A stretch of DNA of 64,000 bases from Hoplostethus atlanticus (Eukaryota; Chordata; Actinopteri; Trachichthyiformes; Trachichthyidae). The notes beneath the pieces are model-generated. The model did not search any database, was not told the DNA's origin, and was given only the letters and a program-made list of their open reading frames with translations. The stretch is from positions 744,001-808,000 of the forward strand of contig JAXDDX010000052.1 of NCBI GenBank assembly GCA_034670405.1. The letters run 5' to 3'. The translations under genes and the position numbers were made by a program. Below, piece by piece: positions 1 through 11,149 of the stretch. Position 1 is the stretch's first letter; each line of letters begins with the position of its first letter.

Positions 1-253
1 AGGTCAGTCATTACCGTTGTCGACCCATTTGTTGAATGAATTTTCAAACTACTAAATCTGCCGACTCAGCACCTGGCACGATGGAGGATGGGCTTGGCTC
101 TGGTTCATCAACTCACGTGGAGCTGCCAAAACTTTTGTTTACTGAGGGTTTACTGAGTGAATAGCACCCTCCACTGGACAAATGCTTTTACTGTCTGAAG
201 CTACTCACTGCTACAGGCGTTTATGTATCAATTTTGCTATTTTCACCATTTCT

Positions 254-430
254 GAGAAGGAATTCTATCGGTGGCACTTTTGCCGATAATATATCTGTAA
301 AAGGCTTATATTGGTCGATAATATCTGCTGACCAATATATCTGATGTGCCCTACTGAATACCAGCACAAAATATCAGCTATTAGCGGCTTAAACCTTACA
401 AAGGTCAAAATATCAAGTAATTTGTAATTT
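254..430 (-). repeat. degraded GATATAT-end dispersed element fragment(s)
   Basis: This stretch has several GCCGATAATATAT and GACCAATATAT motifs. It also contains the internal signature CAGCACAAAATATCAGCTATT, which recurs in the better-preserved copies at 9464, 43542 and elsewhere. It looks like one or two rearranged pieces of that family; the order of the pieces is unclear. Positions 1-253 show nothing recognisable. Confidence 0.4.
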
Positions 431-590
431 GCAACCATGCAAGGTGCTGGCCTGACCACCGGGAGAAATTTGGGGTCCAGTGTCTTGCCCAAGAACACTT
501 CGACATGTGGACAGGAGGAGCTGGGCATCGAACCTCCAACGCTGTGATCAGTGGACAAGCTGCTCTACCAACCACTGAGCCACAGCCGCA
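431..590 (-). repeat. tRNA-derived SINE-like element
   Basis: Read on the minus strand it starts with TGGCTCAGTGG, a good RNA polymerase III A box, followed by GGTTCGATGCC, a good B box. The tail contains the phrase CTTGGGCAAGACACTGGACCCCAAATT-like sequence that is common in teleost tRNA-head SINEs. The spacing between boxes fits a tRNA-like promoter. It is a retroposed repeat rather than a functional tRNA gene, because the sequence downstream of the B box does not close an acceptor stem. Confidence 0.65.
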
Positions 591-2383
591 AAGAACGAAG
601 CATGGGAAGAATTAACTGAACTGTTCACACAACAACAAGCAATTCATTATGTATAAAAGGAGCCACTGTGATGTTGATGAAATACTCTGGTGTGACAGAA
701 ATGAATGGGAAGAGGATGAATAAAATCATTTGTTGCAGCAGTTACACATCATGTTCGGGGTTGTTACGTTTTAATTAAATTGTGATTTCTTGTGTAAATA
801 ATCAAAACTTCTTTCTCCGTGTATTACAGATAGACGTAGAAATTACCAAAATTGACACTTTCCACGTGCAAAACTGAAATATTTTGCATAAAATGTTATT
901 GTGGATTATGGATAAAATATCATTAAATAAATAATTTCACAAATGTGCATCATTCTGGAGCATATTTTACAATCGGTATATTGCTACAATCAGCTATGGC
1001 TATAGGGGAATACATGACACAGTTATAGTTATGTCATTGTTAAGATATGAAATATCTTGAAAAAAAGAAAGCAATTCTACATTTTGCAGTGGGATTTGGG
1101 TTGTTTTGCAAAATGAAAGTCAGTTTAAAGGGTATGAACCTCAGTTGGGAGAAACGTGCCAAATCAATCAAGATAAACTATAAAACAATCCTCATCAAAC
1201 ACTCCTAGCTGAATTGAGCTGAAAGCAATGGATTCTAATAGACCCAGTGAACGAGGTGACAGTGAACATGCCGTCCCCCTACAAATGATGCAGTCACCCT
1301 TTGGGACAGTCAGTAACAAATTATACAAATGGGAGGATGGTCTACGTTTCAAGTCTCAAATGCAATGCCAATATATTTTGTGGAGCCATTTCCATTGTCT
1401 GTTAGTCTGTTCCTCTTGGCATCTGTGGCCCCATATTGGTTGAATGTACAAACGATGCAGTCACCCTCTGGGCGAATCAGTAAAAAAATGAAAACGCCTC
1501 AGGGGGGAAAACGTTTTTCTAGAAACTTGGAATGAACCCGATGTGGCATACATTGATGGCCCTGGATATGTGCACCAAATGTCATGTCATTCCAACCTGC
1601 AGCGTGGGAGATATGACTGCTTTTTATTTTAACCTGTAACTGTAACACCCACCTTAGGCCAATCAGTGTAATTTTGCCAGAATGCCAGAGGTGAGCTGCA
1701 TTATGATCTATGATGAGTCTGAGATATGTGTGACAAACAAAGAAATTAATGAATGGATGGACGGACGGAGACGATCCATAGTCCAAATAAAGAGTCCAAT
1801 GATGAGTTAAGCAGTGGAGGATGCCTGTGATGAGTAGGAACACAGCAGGTCAAACAAGAGAGCAAAAATAAAACTGCTGAGTGTATCAAGTTGAAAAACA
1901 GAGGCTTTCTAATTTTTGTTCCAATCTTTTTTCTTCTTGTATATTTAGCCATGTTTTTGCTGACGTTCTTCCGAAATTAAAAGCCCTCCTCCAGCCAACT
2001 TTGCTTTCCATTTGCAACCCAAGTTTTCTCCACAATAAAAAGCATACGCAACATAAAGCAACGCCAACAAGTAAACATACGGCACAAGTAGCCTGTAGGT
2101 CATTTTACACACATTGGCTATTAGCTTAGCATTGGGTACCACTTGGCAGATAAGTTAGTTGTCGACATTTAAAAACAAGCCTCCTCAGGAACATGGCTAG
2201 CGAGCTAACGTTAGCGCAGAAGAGAGAGAGAGAGAGTCACTATAGTCACTGCAAAGAGGCACATTGAATTTGATGGCATAGTTTCATCCAAGTGAGCGTG
2301 ACAAAAGTAAGCTCAGCCATATATAGGCAGGAATAATTATACGCCATATTCTGGCATATAATTAGTGCCAAAAGTGCCATTTC
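591..2383. other. msi2 intron 5 stretch with no gene seen
   Basis: No exon or RNA gene is recognisable. One internal direct repeat stands out: GATGCAGTCACCCT at about 1287 and again at about 1455, each followed by a similar 20-base stretch, which suggests a decayed mobile element. A palindromic GCTAACGTTAGC lies near 2204, followed by a short GA run. Confidence 0.5.
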
Positions 2384-2397
2384 GGGGGGGGGGGGGG
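2384..2397. repeat. poly-G run (14 G)
   Basis: This is an uninterrupted run of 14 G. It is one of about ten such runs of 9-20 bases in the window. Confidence 0.9.
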
Positions 2398-5300
2398 CTC
2401 AAAATGTTGAACTTCACGCTCAAAATACACATGACAGTGTGACAGTAAGACAACACGGAATAAGCTGGTGCCCCTCATACATGTATTAAAAAGGGACATT
2501 TTTACAGGAGAACTGTGTAATCCTGAAGGGCCGTCACTTTAAGTATGAATCTGACACATAATCTCCGGACAAAATCCGCATTCAAAGTTGTTGTTGGAAG
2601 ATCTGCTTTCAAAGGACGAACGTTAGACAAACGACAGCTAAAAAGAGCTAGAAATACGTAACCAATCAAACTGCACCGCGTCCATCATACCGCAGGTGGA
2701 CGACGAGTGCAGCAGAACCAGGATAATATCGGCCCCATGTATCAGCCCCGGTGCGTTGCTTGGTTTCCTGCGTGGGTTACGGCACGCAATAAATATGCAG
2801 TGAGTGACTGGCTGTTTACATTACTGCCTTTTTCTCTGGCTATAAAATGAATGTATTCTCTGACAACAGTCTGTCTAAACACTGCTGCCACCACAGAGGA
2901 AGAATCGGATGATAAGGGAGGGATGCAGGTAGACGTTTACAAGCTATGGAATTTAATAACGATTTCAACTCCTCCTGATCCTGTTCCCCAGAGGACAAAC
3001 ACACTTCCTTGATGAAGATTTTTTTTTTTCCTGCCTTTTATCACCCTCGCTCCCTCTGCTTCACTGGCAGTTCAAAGAAAAAGAATGTGTAATCTCTACG
3101 CTGACTGTAGAAGTGAGGAAATAATTATGTCTGGATACGTCTAATCTAGTTTGTGTTTAATAAAGACACGTTTGCAATGTCTCTATTACATGATTTAATG
3201 TGGCCCCTCATTTATATAGCTTTATTTTAGTGGTTTGGCAAAAAATGGGACTCCCAGGGGTCCTTGACGGGGTTCCAAGAGTCAAATGAGGAATAGCTAG
3301 TTATCCCAATTAGATATTGTATAAGGATGACTATTGTAATCCCAGGTTTCACTCTGATTCTACAATTTAACACTAAATCAGCAACAGCTAAAATTTGATA
3401 AAGTGAGGGGTGATGCTGTGAGAGCCCTGATGTCAAAGACATTACAAACGAGAAGCAAGCAACTGTAAAGCTGCTACCAGTTTGAGGAGAGAGAAAAAAA
3501 AATCTAATATTATAAGGGCCAAGTGATCCATGGTCAGAGCCAGAGTCCATCTGGTCCTGTACACTTCTATCATTATGAAAGTGGTGATTCCTGAGGTATG
3601 TTTGACAGACTCCTCCAGGCAGTAAGCATGTCAGGGAGTTAGCTCTTTTCAAGCCCCAGTGCCCTCTAGCCTACACATTGATTTTCCTGTCTCACCGCTT
3701 GTTTCTCCCACTTACACACTCGCTTGTTGCCTATGGAGAACGCACCGTGGTGAAATTGTATCCAAGGGTATCCTCTCTTACCTATCTGCGCTACGAGCAA
3801 AATCAGTCCATATTGCATACGTGCATTCAGACGGATCTCTTGTTACATTAAAAGACGCAACGGGTACGATTTGTGCGATCCCCATAGCGCAAAACTACCA
3901 TAATACATCCGTGGAGGTTGATTGGGATTGCTGATCGATACCAATGACTCGATTGCTCGGCCGGGTGAGATTTCCCCGCTTTCAAAAAAACGACTTTCCA
4001 GCCCGTGCTCCGTTTTGGAACATAAAACTCCCTCCCGCCCGTCAGAGTGTCACGACTTCCCCTCCAACCCACTTGCATTTTCAAATGCTCGACGGTGGAG
4101 AACGGTGCTACGACAAGCAAGCGGCCAGCGGTGCAACACATTTCAGCTCCTAAGGCTAAAAAATAAATAAATAAATAAAAATAAAAAAACTAATTTTCGA
4201 GCCAAAAATAAATAAAATGACAAACCGGTAGTATACCAGTATTTTGCATGGTGATATATCACCTCCTCCCTAGACAGCATTTCTGCTCTGATTACTCCTT
4301 TTCTGTTGTTGTTTGTGACAATTACAAGCTGTGCCGGAGAACTGTCAATGTTGCAATTTATTGGTCAGTGATAGAGGTCAATAAAAGTCATGCCATAGAT
4401 TACATAAAGCCCCTTTAACATGGTAGGAAATGATGACAAGTGGATAGCATATCAGGTCTTCTGTTTGAATTATGAGCGAACTAGGGAGGAATATTATGTA
4501 TTTAGACCAGCCAAAACTCATTGCAGAATATCCCCAGGGAGGCCCCTACTATCTATCTTTTTCCTCATTTGAGGTCTCTCTACACTTGACTGCCAAAGCC
4601 AAATTATGCCCTTGTCTTTCAGTGCTGCTCTGCTGCCGCCAGACAAGCTCTTGCTCTGTGTGCTCTCTCCTCTCCTCTCCTTCTTTTGGTTCAGCGAGAC
4701 GCAAAGGAAATGAGCTCACTTCTCCGAAAAGGAGATTTTGCAAACGCCACCTGCTCCGCGGAGAATATCAAACAAAACACATTTGAACGGTAATGCGCAG
4801 GCGAGGCATGCCCAAGTAGGCTTTGTTGGAATGTAGAAAAAAAAAATAGATGAAAAGAACATTTCATCATTCAAGATCTTAGGTTTTAGTAGTTATGGTC
4901 TCGTGGAGGTGTGAGGACGGGAGGGGAAGTTGTCAGTGATGCCTGTAGGTCACCAATGGTTTCGCCTGAGAGACATCCGAGTGCAGCCCAGCAGGAGAGC
5001 AACGCACCGACTCCTTTTTTCCTTCCGCTCGGTGCTGCCTTTTCTGCCCCTCTCAGCAAAAAGCCAAGACAATGCAGTTGTAAAATAATCGGTGTGACTA
5101 CGGGAGCCTTGAAGGGCATGGCGGGGCAGTGGGGCGGCCTTGCAGCAGCTAAATGCATCGATAACACTCCCTAAAGACAAGGTGTGTGCATGCTTGTCGG
5201 CAGTGTGCGACCACGGCGTGTTTACGTGCCCATACATTCATACATGCATGCAAGCGTACGTGCAAGTTTGTCTTTTTTGAGCAGCAAAGTGTGCTATTTG

Positions 5301-6744
5301 AGGCAGAAGCTAACATTTTTCCTTTGTCCTCCCCGTTACGCTCTGTCAGAGCAAGGTGAGTGAGCGCGCCTCCCCTCCCAGGATAAAGTGCTTTCTAAAG
5401 CCTGACATTACCTCAAAATAACCTGCCTGCTCCAAAGGCGAGACTGTACTGGAGCTGGGAGGACTCCAGTAGCCTCGCTCTGAACTGAACCACTCCAATG
5501 CCAGCCAAACTGCAGGGGCAAAAGACAGTGCTGAACACGAAAAGGCTACAGTCCAATTCTTCTCACGCCGGCCCCCACTGTGCGATCATCTGCAGTTGGT
5601 CTAACATATCACGATTGGTTGTGTTGCCTTGTGGAAAAAAGCATCTCCGTTTCCTTTTCCAGTATATGGCCTTTGTTTGCATCTACGGTGTTTACATCTC
5701 GTGATTAACGCTTGCTCGGCTCGCTGAGCTTGTTAGAGGATACCTGCACGTTCATGACCGATCAAGCGGTTTCAAAATGATATTAAACCTGATGTAGTGC
5801 CAATTATTTTCACTCTCTGTGTTTGCATTTGACCACTGAAAACGGTCAGTAACCATGGTACGATGCCAAAATAACAACAAGGTGTAGTTTCGGTTGGTAC
5901 GTGAAACATCGTCCCGCCTTCAGAGAATGACTGACAGGTCAGTAGGTTGGTAAGTTAGGGAAACGGCTTCAGAGTGAGGAAATCCAATTGCAAAAGGGGG
6001 CGCTGCATCTCACTTTTCACATTTGAATTAACATTGAATCTTTTAGTGGTTGAAAATGCAACCACTTATTGCTTCTTAATTGACATTTTCAAATTGTCAG
6101 ATTGCTCAAGGTAAGAGCATGAAAATGCAATGGGATTATTGAATTTTAATTTAAATGTTGACTTAAATGTTGCACAAATATATAGAAAAAATAAGTTGAA
6201 ATAATGTGATTGTATTTCAAATTTTCAAATATGAATTAACATTTGAATTTTGTTCAGGGAATGACTTGTGAAATGTCAAATGGCTTTTTCATTAACATTA
6301 TTTTTCATTATTGTCAGCGAATGTGCATACCAGTACATGAAAATTCAAAGGCAAATCAGATTATTGCATTTCAATTTTCATACTGACTCAAATAACACAT
6401 GCAAAAGTGGAAAATGCTATTGTGGGATTGCATTTTTGTCTTCCAATCTGTATTAATATGTGAATTAACTAATTCTAGTTAACTACACACTTCCGTAGCG
6501 ACGTGTTCCACTGTTTGACGTCACTGAAAGTACACTGCCGCCTTAAGTAGAGTGGCTGAGTGGTGCGTTCTCTGTCTAACAAAGAGTTGTATTCTTCTTA
6601 GACCACACATGTACCGTGAGTGTCAGTGTAAACACTCACTTGTCAGACACAATGGTCGAAAACACTGACGCAACAAAAACACACCCTGCAGGAGCTGTCA
6701 AAGTAAATGCACATTTGAAACAAGCACATGCACACACATAAGGA
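2398..6744. other. msi2 intron 5 stretch with no gene seen
   Basis: There is no supported coding region. A GGGACTCCCAGGGGTCCTTGA segment near 3247 resembles the GGGTCC-rich repeats near 28570 and 59240. The stretch from about 3700 to 4140 is less AT-rich and ends in an A-rich tail (AAATAAATAAATAAAT, 4158-4195). This could be the 3' end of an unrecognised retroposed sequence. The open frames here have no recognisable motifs. Confidence 0.4.
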
Positions 6745-6746
6745 CA

Positions 6747-6769
6747 CGCACACACACACACACACACAA
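6747..6769. repeat. (CA)n microsatellite
   Basis: This is a short perfect CA array of about 11 units. Confidence 0.9.
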
Positions 6770-6980
6770 CCCAGTTTTCTCACTGCTGTGTCTACCCAGA
6801 GATTCAACACTTTCACTTCAGGTGCGAAGAGAAGCAGCAAGACCTCACCAATCCACTGCCTGACTGACCAGTTGGGTGACAGAGAATCCAACAGCAGTGA
6901 AAATTTGCCTGCCAAATTATTTGCCGATTTAAATTACCTTGATATTTGGAATTTTTAAATATAGCCTTGTGCAAAACACA

Positions 6981-7006
6981 CAGGGTTTCCCGCAGTGCTT
7001 CACGAA
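6981..7006 (+). mobile_element. hAT-like terminal motif
   Basis: CAGGGTTTCCCGCAGTGCTT matches a terminal inverted repeat that recurs in vertebrate hAT-like nonautonomous elements. A similar CAGGGTTTCCTGCAGCGCTTT lies at 32693. I did not find a convincing opposite end nearby, so only the terminus is called. Confidence 0.4.
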
Positions 7007-8940
7007 CATCGATGGCTACCCTTAAAAGAGAACGTCCCAGTTTTCAGATGCAATGCAAACTACAATAATTGAGTTTATTTACCCTGGCATATTAAATACA
7101 AATGGCACATAGAAAATATTAAGTGTGCGTGTTATTTACTAAAGTTGATTTTCAATTTACTTTTAAAATTACTTTTTTTACTTTTCTGCTAGGACTTCCA
7201 GTATAATTTAAAATGTAAAAACAGTGTCTCAATTCAAATTTTCACACCTATACACAACAAAAGTTCATGTAAAAGAAATGTAAAAGTAAAAAAGAAATGT
7301 GTATTATATCAAACTATTTTACAACATCTGCTTCATGAGAATCATCATTTTACTGCAGTTCAACAACGTGAACGTGATAGGCTTTACTTATTTAGATGAA
7401 GGCAAACACAAGCACTGTCAACACGAGGACAAGGAGGAATAGTTGGAAAAACACTGCAAAGTTGTGTGCAAAATGAAGCGAAAACTACAGGAGGAGACGC
7501 CACAATTGAAAAAGCAATTGGCCAGTGCAAAAACGAGTGACAAATTGAGGAGGAGCATACAATGGTCAAAAGAAAGGCAAAAATCTAATTGCGAAAGAAC
7601 AAGCCAAGGGGTGGAAAGAAATTGTTCTTGAGGAGAAAGCAAGGGGTGCTGAAATTTCCCTGTCGAGATGAGAGCGGCTACATGCTACGCCACTAAAAAC
7701 AAAGACAGCAGAGGCGAGTGTTAACTAAACCCCTCACTGAGCTCCAGTTTAAGTCTGGAGTCAAAAAGCCTTTCTCGCTTTCATACAGACAGTTGCTCAC
7801 TACTGCCCCTTTTATGAAAACAACCAGAATATTAATATCTCATTTTTTTAATATTACTCATCATCATATAGAGCACAATGTCAGGTGGCAGAATTGGTCA
7901 TGGTTAAATGGTTTAAAATGATCAATTTTGATTGCAACTGCAAAATTACTCCATATATAATGTATAGAAATCATTTTGAAGATTTCCCCCAATAGAAAAA
8001 TGGTTGTTTAAAAACACAAATGTCTGTTTCTATGAAATGCAATGAAAGTGCCAAATGCTTTAACGTTGATGAAAATCTAGTACTTTTAATTTTAACATCC
8101 ATGTCTGCTCCCATTACTTGCATCTGCTTTTGTGAATCTTACTTAGTCTTAATCAAGAGAACCTACTCGTTCAAAGGAACACATCCTCGACTCAGTACTG
8201 TCATCTGGATTCACTCCAACTAATAGAAATCTGTATGTGACCGCAATGCCATTGGTTTCAAATGTCCCGTTGCCCTGCCCTTCTCCCAGCCCGGGGACAT
8301 ATTATCCACAAATTTTCACCGTTATACCAACAACACAGTTAAATCTGACGATAAAAACCTAATAGTCTAGCCACTCTCATTAACTACCTTGCAGATGTAA
8401 GGTGCTGGATGTCAGAATTCTTTGCTACTGAATGAAACCAAATCTGAAATACTCCTTTTGGCCAAACCAACTCCAATAACATTGAGTCACTATGAGTTAG
8501 ATCATCTGCCAATGGAAAGAAGCAAGCCAGAAGCAAGTCATTTTTAACGCTAATTTGAGTTTTGATTAAAAGGAGTTGTGCAGTCTTGTTTGTTTAAGCT
8601 GAAGAATATTTCCAAGTTATTTTGTGATGAGGTTTTGATGCTGCATTCATGTCAGACAAAGTCAGAGTCGATTGTGCAGAAGCATACTAGTGTGAGTACA
8701 ACTAGTAATTATTATTATTACTTTGGACTTTGGGTAGGTTCCTGACAGCCATGTTTGAAACCCTTCTGTTATCAGGTGGGAGGATATCAGAGGATGTCGG
8801 AGCTTTCGAAAAGTTCACAATGAATGGAAATAGCTGCTATTGTTGATGTAAGTTGTTGTAAGCCCAGTAACAATGGGCACCCTTTTGCTTCTCTCTATCA
8901 ATGATTGATATAACACAATACAGATTCAACCTGTAGCAAT
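7007..8940. other. msi2 intron 5 stretch with no gene seen
   Basis: This is AT-rich single-copy-looking intron. Short lysine-rich open frames around 7443-7631 have no recognisable domain and no splice context. Confidence 0.5.
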
Positions 8941-9172
8941 AGAATCAATAGAAGAAGAACTGGGTAGTCAGCATGAGCAGCGATAGCCACCGTGGCTGAA
9001 CAGACAAAGAAAAGAGCGCCACCTACAAGAAACTCAAACTCCATCGACAGAAAATCCAAGGAGAAAGACGTCACAGTGCTGGACACACTGTTTGATTGAC
9101 AGGTGATCTCTGGGAAGTGCAGTGCAGAAATACCACAGCGATGAGGCTGAGCACCAAAGATGGAGACTACAT
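8941..9172 (-). repeat. dispersed repeat family B, copy 1
   Basis: Read on the minus strand this copy contains CATCGCTGTGGT, GAGATCACCTGTCAATCAAACAG, GACGTCTTTCTCCTTGGATTTTCTG and GGTGGCGCTCTTTTCTTTG. It ends near CCCAGTTCTTCTTCT. Nearly the same order of blocks is found on the plus strand at about 31485-31684, and in internally deleted form at 23977-24105. It is unclassified, with no coding capacity seen. Confidence 0.8.
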
Positions 9173-9463
9173 TTTTTTTTTTAAACAAGGAACTCACAGA
9201 CTCTGTCACCGCGAGTCCTGTTTATTGTAATGTCGCAAAGAAAACGACATGCCGGATCAGCACAACCACACATCTCGTGCACAGACAAATATGCTGATCA
9301 GGTGCAAAGCCATATGCTGGCCTCCATTGACGGCTCCTGTCAAGACAGGATGTGCGGTGTGCAGTGGAGGGTGATGCGTTGCATTTTCACTGTACCCTCC
9401 ATCTCCCTTCAGTTCCCACCATCTCTACTGTCCTGCTGCATCTCTTTCAAGTATCTCTACTGG

Positions 9464-9830
9464 GGTTAGACTGATACGGTTTGCCAATATACAGCTGCAT
9501 AAAAACAGAAATTTCTTTTTTTTTAATTATATAAATGTTGTAAATGAATTCATTCATTTACAACCTTAAATGTAAACCCTAACAGAATTTCATTAGCCTG
9601 GGTTTCAGTGCAGAGCTTTCGTGTCCGATGATGGTCTAAATGCCGTTTCAGAGGCTTTTCCACCCTGACAAGAGCGAAACTGGGGGGGAAATACTGAATA
9701 CTTGTTCTTTTTTTAGCATGAATATGATCAAATTTAAAGATAGCGAATATCAGCACAAAATCTTGGCTATTGGCAGCTTCAATCCAGATATATCGGATTG
9801 GCCTTCAAAAGCCTGTATCAGTCAAACTCT
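9464..9830 (+). mobile_element. nonautonomous element family A (GATATAT-end MITE), copy
   Basis: It starts GGTTAGACTGATACGG and ends CCTGTATCAGTCAAACTCTAA. The two ends are imperfect inverted repeats of each other, roughly 18 bases. The internal block CGTGTCCGATGATGGTCTAAATGC followed by TTTCAGAGGCTTTTCCACCC is shared with other copies. The short length, inverted ends and lack of coding capacity fit a nonautonomous DNA element. The superfamily is not determined. Confidence 0.7.
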
Positions 9831-10178
9831 AATCTCTAACCGCATTGGATTTGAATTGCCTCTCACTCGCAGTGTTTTTCTGCAGGTATTGGTTCTGTTG
9901 GCGGCGAGGACTCCCGGAGAGCTGACTGTACAGCAGAGCCAGGCTGACACACCGAATGGCAGATCAGGTTACAGAGGGTCAGAGGGAGGGCGTGTCCTTG
10001 CTGCACAGTACTCCACAGTGTGCCATCAGTTTGGGAAATTCTCTCTTATTCATCTTCCTAACATCTACCGCAAACATAATGTAGTAGATTATTTCACAGT
10101 TTGTGAAGATGAGGTCATGTGACATCTATATGAATTTGCTGTTGAAAGCCAGGGAGGCTGTGTGAGGTTTCTCTTTAG

Positions 10179-10180
<2 letters not shown>

Positions 10181-10212
<32 letters not shown>
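10181..10212. repeat. (GT)16 microsatellite
   Basis: This is a perfect GT array of 32 bases. Confidence 0.95.
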
Positions 10213-10215
<3 letters not shown>

Positions 10216-10718
10216 ACTGCACAGAGAACTGGTCGACTGAATCATTAAGGCATAAGAGGAGACCAGAGTATAAAAATACTCCACAGGGCCTGGAACAAAC
10301 AGGCACAAACCAACAACCCCCCCCTCCGATCCAAACGCTAAATATAGAACTTTTTCCATGCGGTGGTAAAGTCACCACACACACACACTCCCTGGGGTAG
10401 GATATAGCAGTGCAGCAGAAAGCCACAGCGAGGCCCTGCACAATTATCTGGCTGCAGCTCTACGTGTGAACTCATCACGGTGATGGGTCCGAAGCCTGGC
10501 TGATGCCTCTTATGGAAACTAACGCAGCGGGCAAAGTGATCCAACGATGGCCAAAGCGGCTGGCCGCGTGGGTCACATTTGAGGTTTGCGCATAAGGTCG
10601 AAATTCAAAATGCGGCGGACGGCATCACACTTATGTAGACGATGCACCGCTGTCGAGGACTGGCTGAACGAAGAGGTCTGCAGTCCCGCGGTTTGCTTTA
10701 TTGGGGGGTTTGGATAAG

Positions 10719-10915
10719 GGTTAGACCAATATATGTTTGCCAATACTGGCATTTTATTAACAAATAGATATCCAGTCCGTGTTGTCCACCTCTGATATGA
10801 TGGATATTATGCAGTTTGACTACACACATTTATTGTAGAATTGATCAATAATATACTGGTTGTCTGTGAGAAGCTCTTAACCTGAACTCATTCCACACAA
10901 GCATGGATGAATATG

Positions 10916-10953
<38 letters not shown>

Positions 10954-11149
10954 CTGCACTTTAATGGACAATTTTAGTGTCCCATAGTCTAAATGCTGTT
11001 TCAGAGGCTTTTCCAATCCAATAATATCCAAAAAATATTCTGGGGAAAACTGGGAAAATGAAAGATATCAAATATCAGTACAAAATATCAGCAGCTTCAA
11101 TCCAAAGAATATTAGTATTGGCCTTAAAAAAACCTGTATCGGTCAAACT
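10719..11149 (+). mobile_element. nonautonomous element family A, copy
   Basis: The left end GGGTTAGACCAATATATGTTTGCCAAT and right end CCTGTATCGGTCAAACTT are imperfect inverted repeats. The internal GTCTAAATGCTGTTTCAGAGGC block is present. A TTA microsatellite (about 10919-10951) has expanded inside the copy. Confidence 0.75.
10919..10951. repeat. (TTA)n microsatellite inside a family A copy
   Basis: This is a perfect trinucleotide array of about 11 units. TTA/ATA arrays or TTATTATT stubs lie at the same relative place in other family A copies (29999 and 34980 on the opposite strand). The array may therefore be seeded by the element. Confidence 0.85.

Noticed and set aside
431..590. Functional tRNA gene on the minus strand
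   Set aside because: A and B boxes are present but the sequence does not close into a cloverleaf, and the SINE body continues beyond it.
9640..10122. 160-codon plus-strand open frame
   Set aside because: The first part lies in a family A element and the rest has no recognisable domain.
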